From Paracoccaceae bacterium (lineage in GTDB: Bacteria > Pseudomonadota > Alphaproteobacteria > Rhodobacterales > Rhodobacteraceae): DNA of 11,342 bases. Shown piece after piece: positions 1 to 6,015 of this stretch (position 1 is its first letter; every line of letters begins with the position of its first letter). The notes beneath the pieces were generated by a model that worked only from the letters and a program-made list of their open reading frames with translations, was not told the DNA's origin and did no database searches. A program made the position numbers and the translations under genes. The stretch covers positions 1-11,342 of the forward strand of contig JAESRD010000319.1 of NCBI GenBank assembly GCA_016764835.1, given 5' to 3'.

Positions 1-121
1 CGACAACGGCAGCGAATGTGCCCTCTGGCACCGACAAAGTGAGGTTGTCGAGCACGGGCAAGGGGCCGTCGGCTGTTTGGTAGGCGTGAGTTACGCCTTT
101 GATATCTATGAGGTTTTGCAT
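1..121 (-). CDS. ABC transporter ATP-binding protein (NitT/TauT-type), N-terminal fragment
   Basis: Reading the minus strand from the ATG at 121 gives about 40 codons, beginning MQNLIDIKGVTHAYQT and continuing through VLDNLTLSVPEGTFAAVV to the window edge. This is the usual N-terminus of an ABC ATPase: a first beta strand, an aromatic A-loop position (the Y of HAYQT), the L-x-N-L-x-L-x-V-P-x-G turn, and the strand that leads into Walker A. Walker A itself lies outside the window, so ATP binding cannot be confirmed here. The gene follows an NMT1/THI5-like binding protein on the same strand after 70 bp, the usual arrangement in TauT/NitT-type importers. It would be the cytoplasmic energising subunit. 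The Shine-Dalgarno sequence is weak (GCGGATAAC before ATG), and a strong hairpin lies just upstream, so translation or message level may be lower than for the binding protein. The fragment does not show the substrate. Confidence 0.85.
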   Translation of the reverse strand, partial: MQNLIDIKGVTHAYQTADGPLPVLDNLTLSVPEGTFAAVV

Positions 122-140
122 GTTATCCGCAGAGTGGGTG

Positions 141-183
141 GCCGCGCCCGTTCTTGCCCCTATGGGCCAAGAGCGGGCGCGGC
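141..183 (-). promoter_or_regulatory. Intercistronic stem-loop between binding-protein and ATPase genes
   Basis: Positions 141-160 and 164-183 are inverted repeats around a 3-nt loop at 161-163. Pairing by hand gives 18 Watson-Crick pairs out of 20; the exceptions are 151/173 and 157/167. The outer ten pairs are unbroken and GC-rich. The hairpin starts 9 bp after the binding-protein stop codon and ends 20 bp before the ATPase start. The minus-strand sequence after it (CACCCACTC) has no T-run, so it is not a classical terminator. I infer a role in shielding the 3' end of the binding-protein message or in partial termination, which would give more binding protein than ATPase, as intercistronic hairpins do in other binding-protein operons. 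Confidence 0.75.
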
Positions 184-191
184 GGTTGCGC

Positions 192-1214
192 TTATTGCAG
201 CATCAGCATGTCAGATGCAGGCAGGAAGGAGTTATCAAAATAGAGCGCGGCATCGGGCTCGTTTTGGAACTCATAGACGGAGCGTGTTTGCTCGATTGCA
301 TTGGCCATGCGGGCATCGTCGATGCCACCCAACCCGTGCGTCAGCACGTATTCGGTTAGCACATTGTCAGCGATTGCCATGCCGAGGCGCTCGGTTTCCA
401 GTGCTGCATCAGCGGCTGGGTTGCGCTCGATCAGTGAAGCAATGGCGGTTTCTGGGTCGGCGATCGCATCAGCCCAACCATGGGCAACGGCGCCCAAGAA
501 GCCGGTGACGGCATCTGGGTTGGCGGCGGCGAAATCGGTGTTGACGATGATCGCGTTGCCGTAGAGCGAGACGCCGTAATCGGCCATCAACATCACGGAG
601 ATGTCTTCTTCTGGGACGCCAAGCCGCTTGAGGTTAAGCGTTGACGAGAAGGAGAAGCCGGTGACAGCGGCAACCACGCCTTCGGCCAACATTGGCTCGC
701 GTGTCGGGAAGCCAACAGGCTCGACAGTGATGGCGGCCACGTCAATGCCCGTTTCGGCGGCAAAGATGGGGAACTGTGCCCATGCGCCATCTGGCGGTGG
801 GGCGCCAAGGACGCGGCCTTCAAGGTCAGCCGGGGTGGAGACACCCAGCGAATGGCGGCCGACAATGGCAAAAGGTGGCTTGTCATAGATCATCATGATC
901 GCGGTGACGGGCGCGCCGGGGTTTTGGTCGAGAAAGCGCATTAGCGAGTTGATGTCGGCAAAGCCGATGGGAAACGCACCAGTTGCGACCTTTGGGATCG
1001 CGTCGAGCGAGCCTGCGCCCTCGGAGATGGTGACCTCAAGCCCGGCATCGGCAAAGTAGCCGCTGTCTAGGGCGACAAAATACGGGGCGGCAGGGCCCTC
1101 AAATTTCCAATCAAGTGCGAATGGCATGGATGTTTGGGCGCTGACAGGCAGCGCACATGAAACGGCAACGGCTAGCCCGGCCACCGTTTTGCAGAACATG
1201 GTTTTGTAGAACAC
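192..1214 (-). CDS. ABC transporter periplasmic substrate-binding protein, NMT1/THI5-like
   Basis: The 340-residue product has a Sec signal peptide (basic start, hydrophobic stretch about 11-24, likely cut after PVSA at residue 26) and then the NMT1/THI5-like fold. The opening segment is typical of this family: FALDWKFEGPAAPYFVALDS, then GYFADAGLEVTI, then a small-residue anion-type binding loop SEGAGS (64-69). A second-lobe start is visible at LGVSTPADLEGRVLG. Length is normal for the family. It is the extracytoplasmic receptor of an importer whose ATPase follows downstream. Family members bind pyrimidine precursors of thiamine, riboflavin, taurine or sulfonates, or nitrate; the sequence does not decide which. 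Start: GTG at 1214 has AGGGGGA at a 6-nt spacing. An in-frame ATG at 1199 would shorten the leader by five residues but has no good ribosome binding site. The two candidate starts arose from a 15-bp imperfect tandem duplication. Confidence 0.88.
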   Translation of the reverse strand: MFYKTMFCKTVAGLAVAVSCALPVSAQTSMPFALDWKFEGPAAPYFVALDSGYFADAGLEVTISEGAGSLDAIPKVATGAFPIGFADINSLMRFLDQNPGAPVTAIMMIYDKPPFAIVGRHSLGVSTPADLEGRVLGAPPPDGAWAQFPIFAAETGIDVAAITVEPVGFPTREPMLAEGVVAAVTGFSFSSTLNLKRLGVPEEDISVMLMADYGVSLYGNAIIVNTDFAAANPDAVTGFLGAVAHGWADAIADPETAIASLIERNPAADAALETERLGMAIADNVLTEYVLTHGLGGIDDARMANAIEQTRSVYEFQNEPDAALYFDNSFLPASDMLMLQ

Positions 1215-1220
1215 GGATCG

Positions 1221-1227
1221 TCCCCCT
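1221..1227 (-). promoter_or_regulatory. Ribosome binding site that supports the GTG start of the binding protein
   Basis: On the minus strand AGGGGGA lies 6 nt before the GTG at 1214. The alternative ATG at 1199 would be 21 nt away, too far for this Shine-Dalgarno sequence, so the GTG start is preferred. Confidence 0.6.
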
Positions 1228-1238
1228 TTTGATATAAA

Positions 1239-1278
1239 TTGACCAAGCGATTGGCAGATAGAAGAGGGTCATGGTCAA
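1239..1278. promoter_or_regulatory. Inverted repeat TTGACCA-N26-TGGTCAA upstream of the binding-protein gene
   Basis: TTGACCA at 1239-1245 and its exact reverse complement at 1272-1278 lie in the 183-bp gap before the minus-strand ABC importer genes. A third GGTCAA half-site occurs at 1335-1340. The arm centres are 33 bp apart, about three helical turns, which would suit an operator bound by a dimer or tetramer. The arms also resemble a -35 hexamer (TTGACC), but I found no matching -10 at the right distance on the minus strand. The regulator is unknown. Seven-base arms can occur by chance, so this is tentative. Confidence 0.3.
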
Positions 1279-1397
1279 CCTCGACCTGACATGCGTGGCA
1301 CTATCACAGGTGATGCTGCCTGTTTTTTAGGCAGGGTCAAGCATTTTGACTGGTTGTTGCCCGATTCGACGCCATTGGCAGGCGCTATTCGCCAAGT

Positions 1398-3308
1398 TCA
1401 GCTGAAATGGTAAGTGAAGCGCGCAAAGCCTTCATCTGTAAGCGGGGGGCCGGACGGATAGATTTCAATGCGATTTTGCGCCATCTCGGCGCTAAATCTT
1501 AGCGCCTGCGGGCTGCTATCAAACCAAGCGCTGGTCTCGGGCAATGATTTGAAGCGCCAAGGCTGCTGCGGCGACAGCCGAACCTGCCCGGCATTGCGGA
1601 TATAGTCGGTGATGATGGATTGCATGCCCTGCCGGGCTTCGACAATGGGGATGCCATTGCGCAGCATTGAATAGCCGTTGCTACCGCCCGCGCGGTAAGA
1701 GTTGGTAATAACAACAACCCGGTCTTCGGGCGCAAGAACCCGGCCCTGATAGGTGATCGGGCCAATGCGTTGCGGCTCGGGAGTGCGCAGCTTGCCGTCG
1801 GCGCTGCAATAGGCGGGCAGCGACGGGTCGACCTCGTAAGTAATGCCGTAGATGACATCGTATAAATAGCTGGGCATCGCCATGTCGACCAGCGGCTGGT
1901 CATCATGGCCGGGGGTGACCTGCAAGAACAGGCTGGCAGAGCGCTCAAGCCAAAGTCGGACATCGGCAACGGACAGCTCCAACAGCATGATCGTGTTAGG
2001 ATAGACATACATTTCAATAGCATGGCGCAAAGCGAGCGGACCTGTGGGGATGTCTATATAGTTGGAAGGCCCGCGTTGGCCGCCCGATTTGAGCGGCGAT
2101 GTGGCGCAAAGCAGAGGCAGTTTGGCGGCATCTGTGCCGGCAATAAGCGGGGCCGCGGCGGCCTGCATGGCGGTCGCGGCGAGCTGCATGGTCAGGTCAG
2201 GGGCGACAAAGGAAAAGAACGAATGCAGCGGCTGGGCCGTGCTGCCAATGGGCAGTCTTACGGCGTCGCGGACTTGGTTATGCACCGGCGTGGCCAGCTT
2301 TTCGATCTCGGGGTCAATCTTTGCGGCGGTGGCATTGGGTGGCATCACTGGCACGACCTGCGCCTGATGGGCAGTGCAGTGCCATTTGCCGTCTTGGCGG
2401 GTTAGGTGCAGATCAATCACACCGAGATGGCTGCCATGGCTACCGGGCATGACCGTTGGCTTGAGATACAACTCACCGATAGTTGGCTCAACCGGACCGG
2501 TTGTCTCATAACCGGGGCCTGGAAACACCCGGTGGGTATGGCCACAAATAAGCGCGTCAATCTGCGGCATGGCGGCCAGCGGCACGGCGCTATGCTCCAT
2601 CCAAGGCTCATATGTGGCGGGGCCAATGCCCGAATGGCACAGGGCGATGATGATTTCGGCACCTTTCTCAACCATTTCAGGTAGATAAGCCCGGGCGGAT
2701 TCGACGATATCGCGGGTTTTGAGCGCGCCGCGTAGCACATGCCTGTCCCAAAGGGTTAGCTGCGGCGGGGCAAATCCGATGATGCCGATCCGCAAAGGCA
2801 CGGTGCTGCCATCACCGGTGGTGATCTGTTTATCGACAAGCGCGTAGGGCTTGACCAACAGCGTGTCTTGCAGCGGGTCAGGGCCAAGGGCGGTGGCGAT
2901 ATTGGCCGAAACAATCGGATAATTGGCTTTGCTGATTGAGGCAGCCAGATAGTCTAACCCGAAGTTGAACTCATGATTGCCGAGGGTGGCCCCATCATAG
3001 TTGAGCTGGTTCATTGCCAGCGCCATAAGCCCATTTGCCTGACCGGTTTTGGCAAACTCGGTCGCCGAGAAATCAGCCATTGGGTTGCCCTGCAGCACGT
3101 CGCCATTATCCAACAGCAGACTGTTGGCGGCGGAATCGCGCCATTCGTTAATAAGCGTGGCGGTGCAGGCAAGACCGGTGCCGGGCTGTGGCCGGTCTGT
3201 ATAATAGTCCCACGGCATCAGTTGCATATGCAAGTCTGACGTTGCCAAAACCCGCAAATGGGCTTCAGTACAGAGCTCCGAGGGCTGATAGGGACTATTG
3301 ATGGACAC
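1398..3308 (-). CDS. cpdB: Bifunctional 2',3'-cyclic-nucleotide 2'-phosphodiesterase/3'-nucleotidase (CpdB-like)
   Basis: The enzyme opens 2',3'-cyclic nucleotides, products of RNA breakdown, to 3'-nucleotides and then removes the 3' phosphate. Numbered from the GTG at 3308 (636 aa), the N-terminal metallophosphatase domain has all its metal-site motifs: DLH (25-27), GDVLQG (69-74), GNHE (110-113), CHSG with its His at about 225, and GHTH (256-259). The C-terminal 5'-nucleotidase domain follows from about 360, with the substrate-stacking region NSYRAGG (536-542) and YLYDVIYGI. Length fits the family. Unlike E. coli CpdB, no signal peptide or hydrophobic leader is visible from either start, which suggests a cytoplasmic enzyme or a non-Sec route. 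Start: GTG 3308 has GAGG 8 nt upstream; an in-frame GTG at 3338 (646 aa) lacks a well-spaced site. The gene is divergent from nudC and is followed, 183 bp on, by the ABC importer on the same strand. Confidence 0.93.
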   Translation of the reverse strand: MSINSPYQPSELCTEAHLRVLATSDLHMQLMPWDYYTDRPQPGTGLACTATLINEWRDSAANSLLLDNGDVLQGNPMADFSATEFAKTGQANGLMALAMNQLNYDGATLGNHEFNFGLDYLAASISKANYPIVSANIATALGPDPLQDTLLVKPYALVDKQITTGDGSTVPLRIGIIGFAPPQLTLWDRHVLRGALKTRDIVESARAYLPEMVEKGAEIIIALCHSGIGPATYEPWMEHSAVPLAAMPQIDALICGHTHRVFPGPGYETTGPVEPTIGELYLKPTVMPGSHGSHLGVIDLHLTRQDGKWHCTAHQAQVVPVMPPNATAAKIDPEIEKLATPVHNQVRDAVRLPIGSTAQPLHSFFSFVAPDLTMQLAATAMQAAAAPLIAGTDAAKLPLLCATSPLKSGGQRGPSNYIDIPTGPLALRHAIEMYVYPNTIMLLELSVADVRLWLERSASLFLQVTPGHDDQPLVDMAMPSYLYDVIYGITYEVDPSLPAYCSADGKLRTPEPQRIGPITYQGRVLAPEDRVVVITNSYRAGGSNGYSMLRNGIPIVEARQGMQSIITDYIRNAGQVRLSPQQPWRFKSLPETSAWFDSSPQALRFSAEMAQNRIEIYPSGPPLTDEGFARFTYHFS

Positions 3309-3338
3309 CGGATCGGCCTCGGGGTTAAGCGCTAACAC

Positions 3339-3348
3339 ACCTATAGGT
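3339..3348. repeat. Perfect 10-bp palindrome ACCTATAGGT
   Basis: ACCTATAGGT equals its own reverse complement. It sits immediately before the upstream candidate GTG of cpdB and touches the tandem repeat at 3348. If cpdB really starts at 3308, the palindrome falls where a -10 region or operator could be, and TATAGG is a fair -10 match. No -35 at a proper distance was found for the minus strand. Confidence 0.3.
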
Positions 3349-3367
3349 TGACTGAAATTGACTGAAA
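3348..3367. repeat. Perfect tandem duplication of TTGACTGAAA in the cpdB-nudC divergent region
   Basis: TTGACTGAAA occurs twice head to tail with no mismatch (3348-3357 and 3358-3367), followed by GGTCAA at 3368-3373. The second copy also forms a small inverted repeat, TTGAC-N6-GTCAA (3358-3373). The 10-bp period places the copies on the same DNA face. The copies could be protein-binding half-sites, duplicated -35 hexamers, or a slippage product. Confidence 0.6.
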
Positions 3368-3375
3368 GGTCAAAT
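3348..3375 (+). promoter_or_regulatory. Candidate sigma-70 promoter for nudC
   Basis: TTGACT at 3348-3353 matches five of six bases of the -35 consensus. After 16 bp comes TCAAAT (3370-3375), four of six for the -10. The duplicated second TTGACT lies inside the spacer. The nudC ATG is at 3448, leaving a 5' leader of roughly 65 nt. This comes from consensus matching only. Confidence 0.3.
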
Positions 3376-3436
3376 CATAGCCGCTTGCCGCCTCGTGCAT
3401 GGCCATGGACGATTGAACAACCGGGGCTGTCATGTC

Positions 3437-3441
3437 AGGAA
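3437..3441 (+). promoter_or_regulatory. Ribosome binding site that fixes the nudC start
   Basis: AGGAA lies 6 nt before the ATG at 3448. The open frame extends upstream to a TTG at 3358, but that codon lies inside the tandem repeat and has no Shine-Dalgarno sequence, and the extra 30 residues do not resemble NudC. Confidence 0.65.
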
Positions 3442-3447
3442 ACGGGC

Positions 3448-4419
3448 ATGGAAATAGCAGAAACAGTTACATTTGGCGGCTCGCAGCTCGACCGCGCGGC
3501 CCAACTGCGCGGTGATAGCGCCGCTTTGGCGGAACTTGCCGCGCTGCCGGGGGCAACGGCGCTGGTTTTTTGGCGTGGCAAAGTGCTGGTGAGCGGCGAA
3601 GGCGTTGCGGCAAAACTGGTACGGCTGCCGCTGGGCCATGTTGTGCTGGCCGAGGTCGGTGAGCTGCAAATATTTTTGGGGCGAGAGGGCGCGCAGAGCA
3701 TCTGGGCTTACGATATTTCGCCATGGCAGCCCGAGGGCGAGGCCCAGATAGGCGATGACACGTTTTTTGACCCCAAAGAACAACCTCACCCCGCGCTTGA
3801 TGATGCCGCGCGCTTCGTTGATCTACGGGCTGTTTTTGCCGCGCTTACCCCGCGCGAGGCTGAGTTGGCGGCCATGGCGAAAGCACTGATAAGCTGGCAT
3901 GGCAGCCACGGCTATTGCGCTAAATGTGGGGCCAAAAGCGATGTGGTTCAGGCCGGGTGGCAGCGCCAATGCGCCACCTGCAATACCTCGCATTTTCCGC
4001 GCACGGACCCCGTGGTTATCATGCTGATAACACGTGGAAATTCTGTGCTTCTTGGCCGCTCTCCTATGTGGCGCGAGGGCATGTATTCGCTGTTGGCGGG
4101 CTTTGTTGAGCCGGGGGAAACCATAGAGGCCGCGGTGCGGCGCGAAGTGCTTGAGGAATCGTCAATCAAGGTCGGCAAAGTCGGCTATTTGGCCAGCCAG
4201 CCTTGGCCCTTTCCGGCCTCGATCATGATCGGCTGTGAGGGCGAAGCGCTGAGCGACGAGATCACCATTGATCCGGTTGAGCTGGAAGCGGCAATGTGGG
4301 TGAGCCGTGAGCGCATGGCGCTGATATTTGCCGGGCAAGACCCGGAAATCTTGGCGCCTCGCTTTGGGGCGATTGCGCATTTTTTGCTATGGAACTGGCT
4401 GGCAGATCGGCTTGACTAG
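3448..4419 (+). CDS. nudC: NAD+/NADH diphosphatase (Nudix hydrolase NudC)
   Basis: The enzyme cleaves NADH or NAD+ to NMN(H) and AMP, and homologues also remove NAD caps from RNA. It acts in the cytoplasm. From ATG 3448 the product is 323 aa. An N-terminal NudC-like domain (about 10-130) is followed by a zinc ribbon with C157, C160, C175 and C178. The Nudix domain has the box at 218-240 (G218, E224, then REVLEESSI), and directly after it SQPWPFPAS (250-258), the signature that separates NADH pyrophosphatases from other Nudix enzymes. One oddity: the Nudix-box glycine (EExGU) is serine here (S239), while the metal-binding glutamates are intact. nudC is divergent from cpdB, another nucleotide-degrading enzyme, across 139 bp. 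No clear terminator follows it. The identity is secure; the preferred substrate (NADH or NAD-capped RNA) cannot be told from sequence. Confidence 0.95.
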   Translation: MEIAETVTFGGSQLDRAAQLRGDSAALAELAALPGATALVFWRGKVLVSGEGVAAKLVRLPLGHVVLAEVGELQIFLGREGAQSIWAYDISPWQPEGEAQIGDDTFFDPKEQPHPALDDAARFVDLRAVFAALTPREAELAAMAKALISWHGSHGYCAKCGAKSDVVQAGWQRQCATCNTSHFPRTDPVVIMLITRGNSVLLGRSPMWREGMYSLLAGFVEPGETIEAAVRREVLEESSIKVGKVGYLASQPWPFPASIMIGCEGEALSDEITIDPVELEAAMWVSRERMALIFAGQDPEILAPRFGAIAHFLLWNWLADRLD

Positions 4420-4575
4420 GCCCGCATTGGCCGCAGATTTCATGGTGTGAAAACTGATATGTTGCGGCGGCACCACCTAACTAATGTGACAATTGCGCTG
4501 GAAACCCTTTCTTGATTAGTTTTAACCAGACTAGAGGCGGTCTAAACGGCCTAACCACAAAGGGGCATGCGGCTC
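4420..4575 (+). other. Intergenic region nudC to SRPBCC gene
   Basis: This 156-bp gap has no coding sequence and no T-tailed hairpin that would end nudC. It contains an imperfect inverted repeat, AGGC-g-GT-CTAA-AC-g-GCCT at 4535-4552, close to the next start. It also contains a TTGATT at 4512, but the nearest -10-like TAGAGG is only 14 bp away, so I do not call a promoter. AAAGGGG at 4559-4565 serves the next gene. Confidence 0.4.
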
Positions 4576-5034
4576 ATGGAGCTTAAAGCACGAAACGATA
4601 TCGAGGCCCCGATCGGGTATACATTTGATAAGATCACTGATTTTCCCGGATTTGAACGCCAGGCTTTGCGGCGCGGTGCCTATGTGCGCCGTCGTGATAC
4701 CTTGTCTAAGCCGGGTCTTGGCTCAGCATGGGAGCTAAAGTTTAGCTACCGGGGTAAAGACCGGGTGATGCGGCCGACCATAACCGAGTGGGAAAAGCCC
4801 AATGGTTATGTTGTCAAAAGCATATCTGGTGGTCTGGAGATCACGGCAACAATAGACCTAATGCCGCTAACCCCGGCGCGGACGCGGCTGTCGATCACCA
4901 TTGATATTGTGCCAAAGTCGCTGACAGCGCGGCTGTTGGTGCAATCTTTGCGACTGGCACGCGGCAGCCTGACCAAAAAGCTTGAGGCCCGGCTAAATCG
5001 TTTTAGCCGCGATATTGAGGCCCGGTACAGCTAG
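4576..5034 (+). CDS. SRPBCC (START/polyketide-cyclase-like) family protein
   Basis: The product is 152 aa from ATG 4576. It begins with MELKARNDIEAPIGYTFDKI and DFPGFERQALRRG, the usual opening of small SRPBCC proteins: a first strand, then a 'DIEAP...VF..I.DF..FE' helix pair. A series of beta strands follows (AWELKFSYRGKDR, VVKSISGGLEITATIDL, RTRLSITIDIVP), and a long C-terminal helix (about 115-150) caps the cavity. Such folds bind hydrophobic ligands, but no ligand or reaction can be assigned here. The protein is strongly basic at its C-terminus. Start: AAAGGGG ends 10 nt before ATG 4576 but only 1 nt before the in-frame ATG at 4567, so the downstream start is preferred. It converges on pheA with 14 bp between stop codons, and its last codons are echoed in the sequence after the stop. 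Confidence 0.82.
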   Translation: MELKARNDIEAPIGYTFDKITDFPGFERQALRRGAYVRRRDTLSKPGLGSAWELKFSYRGKDRVMRPTITEWEKPNGYVVKSISGGLEITATIDLMPLTPARTRLSITIDIVPKSLTARLLVQSLRLARGSLTKKLEARLNRFSRDIEARYS

Positions 5035-5052
5035 GAGTCCGGTTACAGCTAG
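5023..5052. repeat. Near-tandem repeat CGG(T)TACAGCTAG covering both convergent stop codons
   Basis: CGGTACAGCTAG (5023-5034) recurs as CGGTTACAGCTAG (5040-5052); the exact core TACAGCTAG is 18 bp apart. The first copy contains the SRPBCC stop (TAG 5032-5034). The second gives an in-frame second TAG (5050-5052) and, on the other strand, the pheA stop (5049-5051) through the shared CTAG. Confidence 0.7.
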
Positions 5053-5900
5053 CGCTCAGGGATCAGCTCGCGGCGGCGGGCGGCGGCTGGATAGACACCC
5101 AAAATGCGAATCATATCGGTAAAGTGGTCGAGCTCTTCGAGCGCGCGGACCACGTTTTCGTCATCCGGGTGGCCTTCGATTTCGGCATAGAATTGAGTCG
5201 CGGTAAAATGACCATCAACCATATAACTTTCGAGCTTGGTGATATTTATACCATTGGTGGCAAAACCGCCCATGGCTTTATACAATGCTGCTGGCAGGTT
5301 TTTGACCCGAAAAACCAAACTAGACATCATGCCATACTCACCGCGCCGCGTCCGGTCTTCGTCGCGGGCCATGACGAGGAACCGGGTCGTATTGCGGGCG
5401 TGATCCTCAATATGGTGGGCCAGAATATCAAGCCCATAAACCTGCGCCGCCATCTCTGAGGCCAGCGCGCCCTCAGATACATCGCCCAACTCGGCCACGT
5501 CGCGGGCGGCGGCGGCATTATCGGCCCAGTTGAGTGTCTTGAGCCCATGCTCGCGCAAGAAACCCCGCGCTTGACCCAATAAAATATACATAGATCGCAC
5601 TCGTTTCAAATCGTGCATATTTGCGCCGGGCACGGCCAGCAGGTTGATATGCACCCGCACGAATGCCTCGTCGACAATGTGCAAACCGCTGGCTGGCAAT
5701 AGCTGGTGCACCTCTGCGACCCGGCCAAATGTTGAATTTTCAACACCAATCATGCCCAAATCAGCGGCCCCGTTGCGCACGGCCTCTATTGCATCTTCAA
5801 AGCTGGGGCAGGGCAAAGGCGTCATGTTTGGATAGGTTTCAAAGCAGGCCTGATGGCCGTAAGCGCCCAACTCACCTTGGAATGCAATATGTCCGGTCAT
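5049..5900 (-). CDS. pheA: Prephenate dehydratase, monofunctional with ACT domain
   Basis: The enzyme converts prephenate to phenylpyruvate, the committed step to phenylalanine, in the cytoplasm. The 283-aa product has the catalytic domain (about 4-180) with FQGELGAYGHQA at the start, GVENSTFGRV (52-61) and the active-site NTTRF (170-174). An ACT regulatory domain follows (about 192-271) with NGINITKLESYM (216-227), where the classical ESRP is ESYM. No chorismate mutase domain is present, so it is the stand-alone form. The second catalytic-domain motif, usually SHxxALGQCR, reads SMYILLGQAR (103-112), losing the His and the Cys. Start: the ATG at 5900 has AGGTGG about 7 nt upstream. It is divergent from cycM and convergent with the SRPBCC gene. 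Feedback inhibition by phenylalanine through the ACT domain is expected from the family; no leader-peptide attenuator is seen upstream. Confidence 0.95.
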   Translation of the reverse strand: MTGHIAFQGELGAYGHQACFETYPNMTPLPCPSFEDAIEAVRNGAADLGMIGVENSTFGRVAEVHQLLPASGLHIVDEAFVRVHINLLAVPGANMHDLKRVRSMYILLGQARGFLREHGLKTLNWADNAAAARDVAELGDVSEGALASEMAAQVYGLDILAHHIEDHARNTTRFLVMARDEDRTRRGEYGMMSSLVFRVKNLPAALYKAMGGFATNGINITKLESYMVDGHFTATQFYAEIEGHPDDENVVRALEELDHFTDMIRILGVYPAAARRRELIPER

Positions 5901-6015
5901 AAATTATCCACCTTTTTCCTTCTTCTAAGGGGCAATTCGCCGCGCCTCAACACCTTGCGTGAGGCTTGGTAAGCGGTTAGACGAACACGGAACTTCGATC
6001 GGGATGGAACACGGC
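5901..6015. other. Divergent intergenic region pheA/cycM
   Basis: This 115-bp gap must hold both promoters. An inverted repeat GCCTCA-N10-TGAGGC at 5944-5949/5960-5965 sits near the middle and could be an operator or a leader hairpin for the pheA message. No convincing -35/-10 pair stands out on either strand. The pheA Shine-Dalgarno (AGGTGG on the minus strand) lies next to the pheA end. Confidence 0.4.

Noticed and set aside
77..508. Long plus-strand open frames antisense to the binding-protein gene, and similar shadows elsewhere
   Set aside because: They overlap clearly recognisable genes on the other strand, have low-complexity Arg/Ala-rich products typical of shadow frames in GC-rich DNA, and lack family resemblance.
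885..900. Palindrome GATCAT-C-ATGATC
   Set aside because: It lies inside the binding-protein coding sequence and follows codon choice. There is no sign of a regulatory role.
1316..1334. Hairpin CTGCCT-GTTTTTT-AGGCAG as a possible cpdB terminator
   Set aside because: The T-run is in the loop, and on the minus strand it reads as A. No U-tract follows the stem in the direction of cpdB transcription, so it does not fit rho-independent termination.
1215..1397. TPP (THI-box) riboswitch upstream of the NMT1/THI5-like transporter
   Set aside because: Neither the CTGAGA nor the ACCTGAT core elements of a thiamine riboswitch could be found on the minus strand of the gap.
3358..3447. N-terminal 30-residue extension of NudC from TTG 3358
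   Set aside because: The TTG lies in the tandem repeat and has no Shine-Dalgarno sequence, and the extension does not resemble the family. The ATG at 3448 has AGGAA at a good distance.
5901..6003. Phenylalanine leader peptide/attenuator before pheA
   Set aside because: No short frame rich in Phe codons and no T-tailed hairpin are present. Only a 6-bp inverted repeat is seen.
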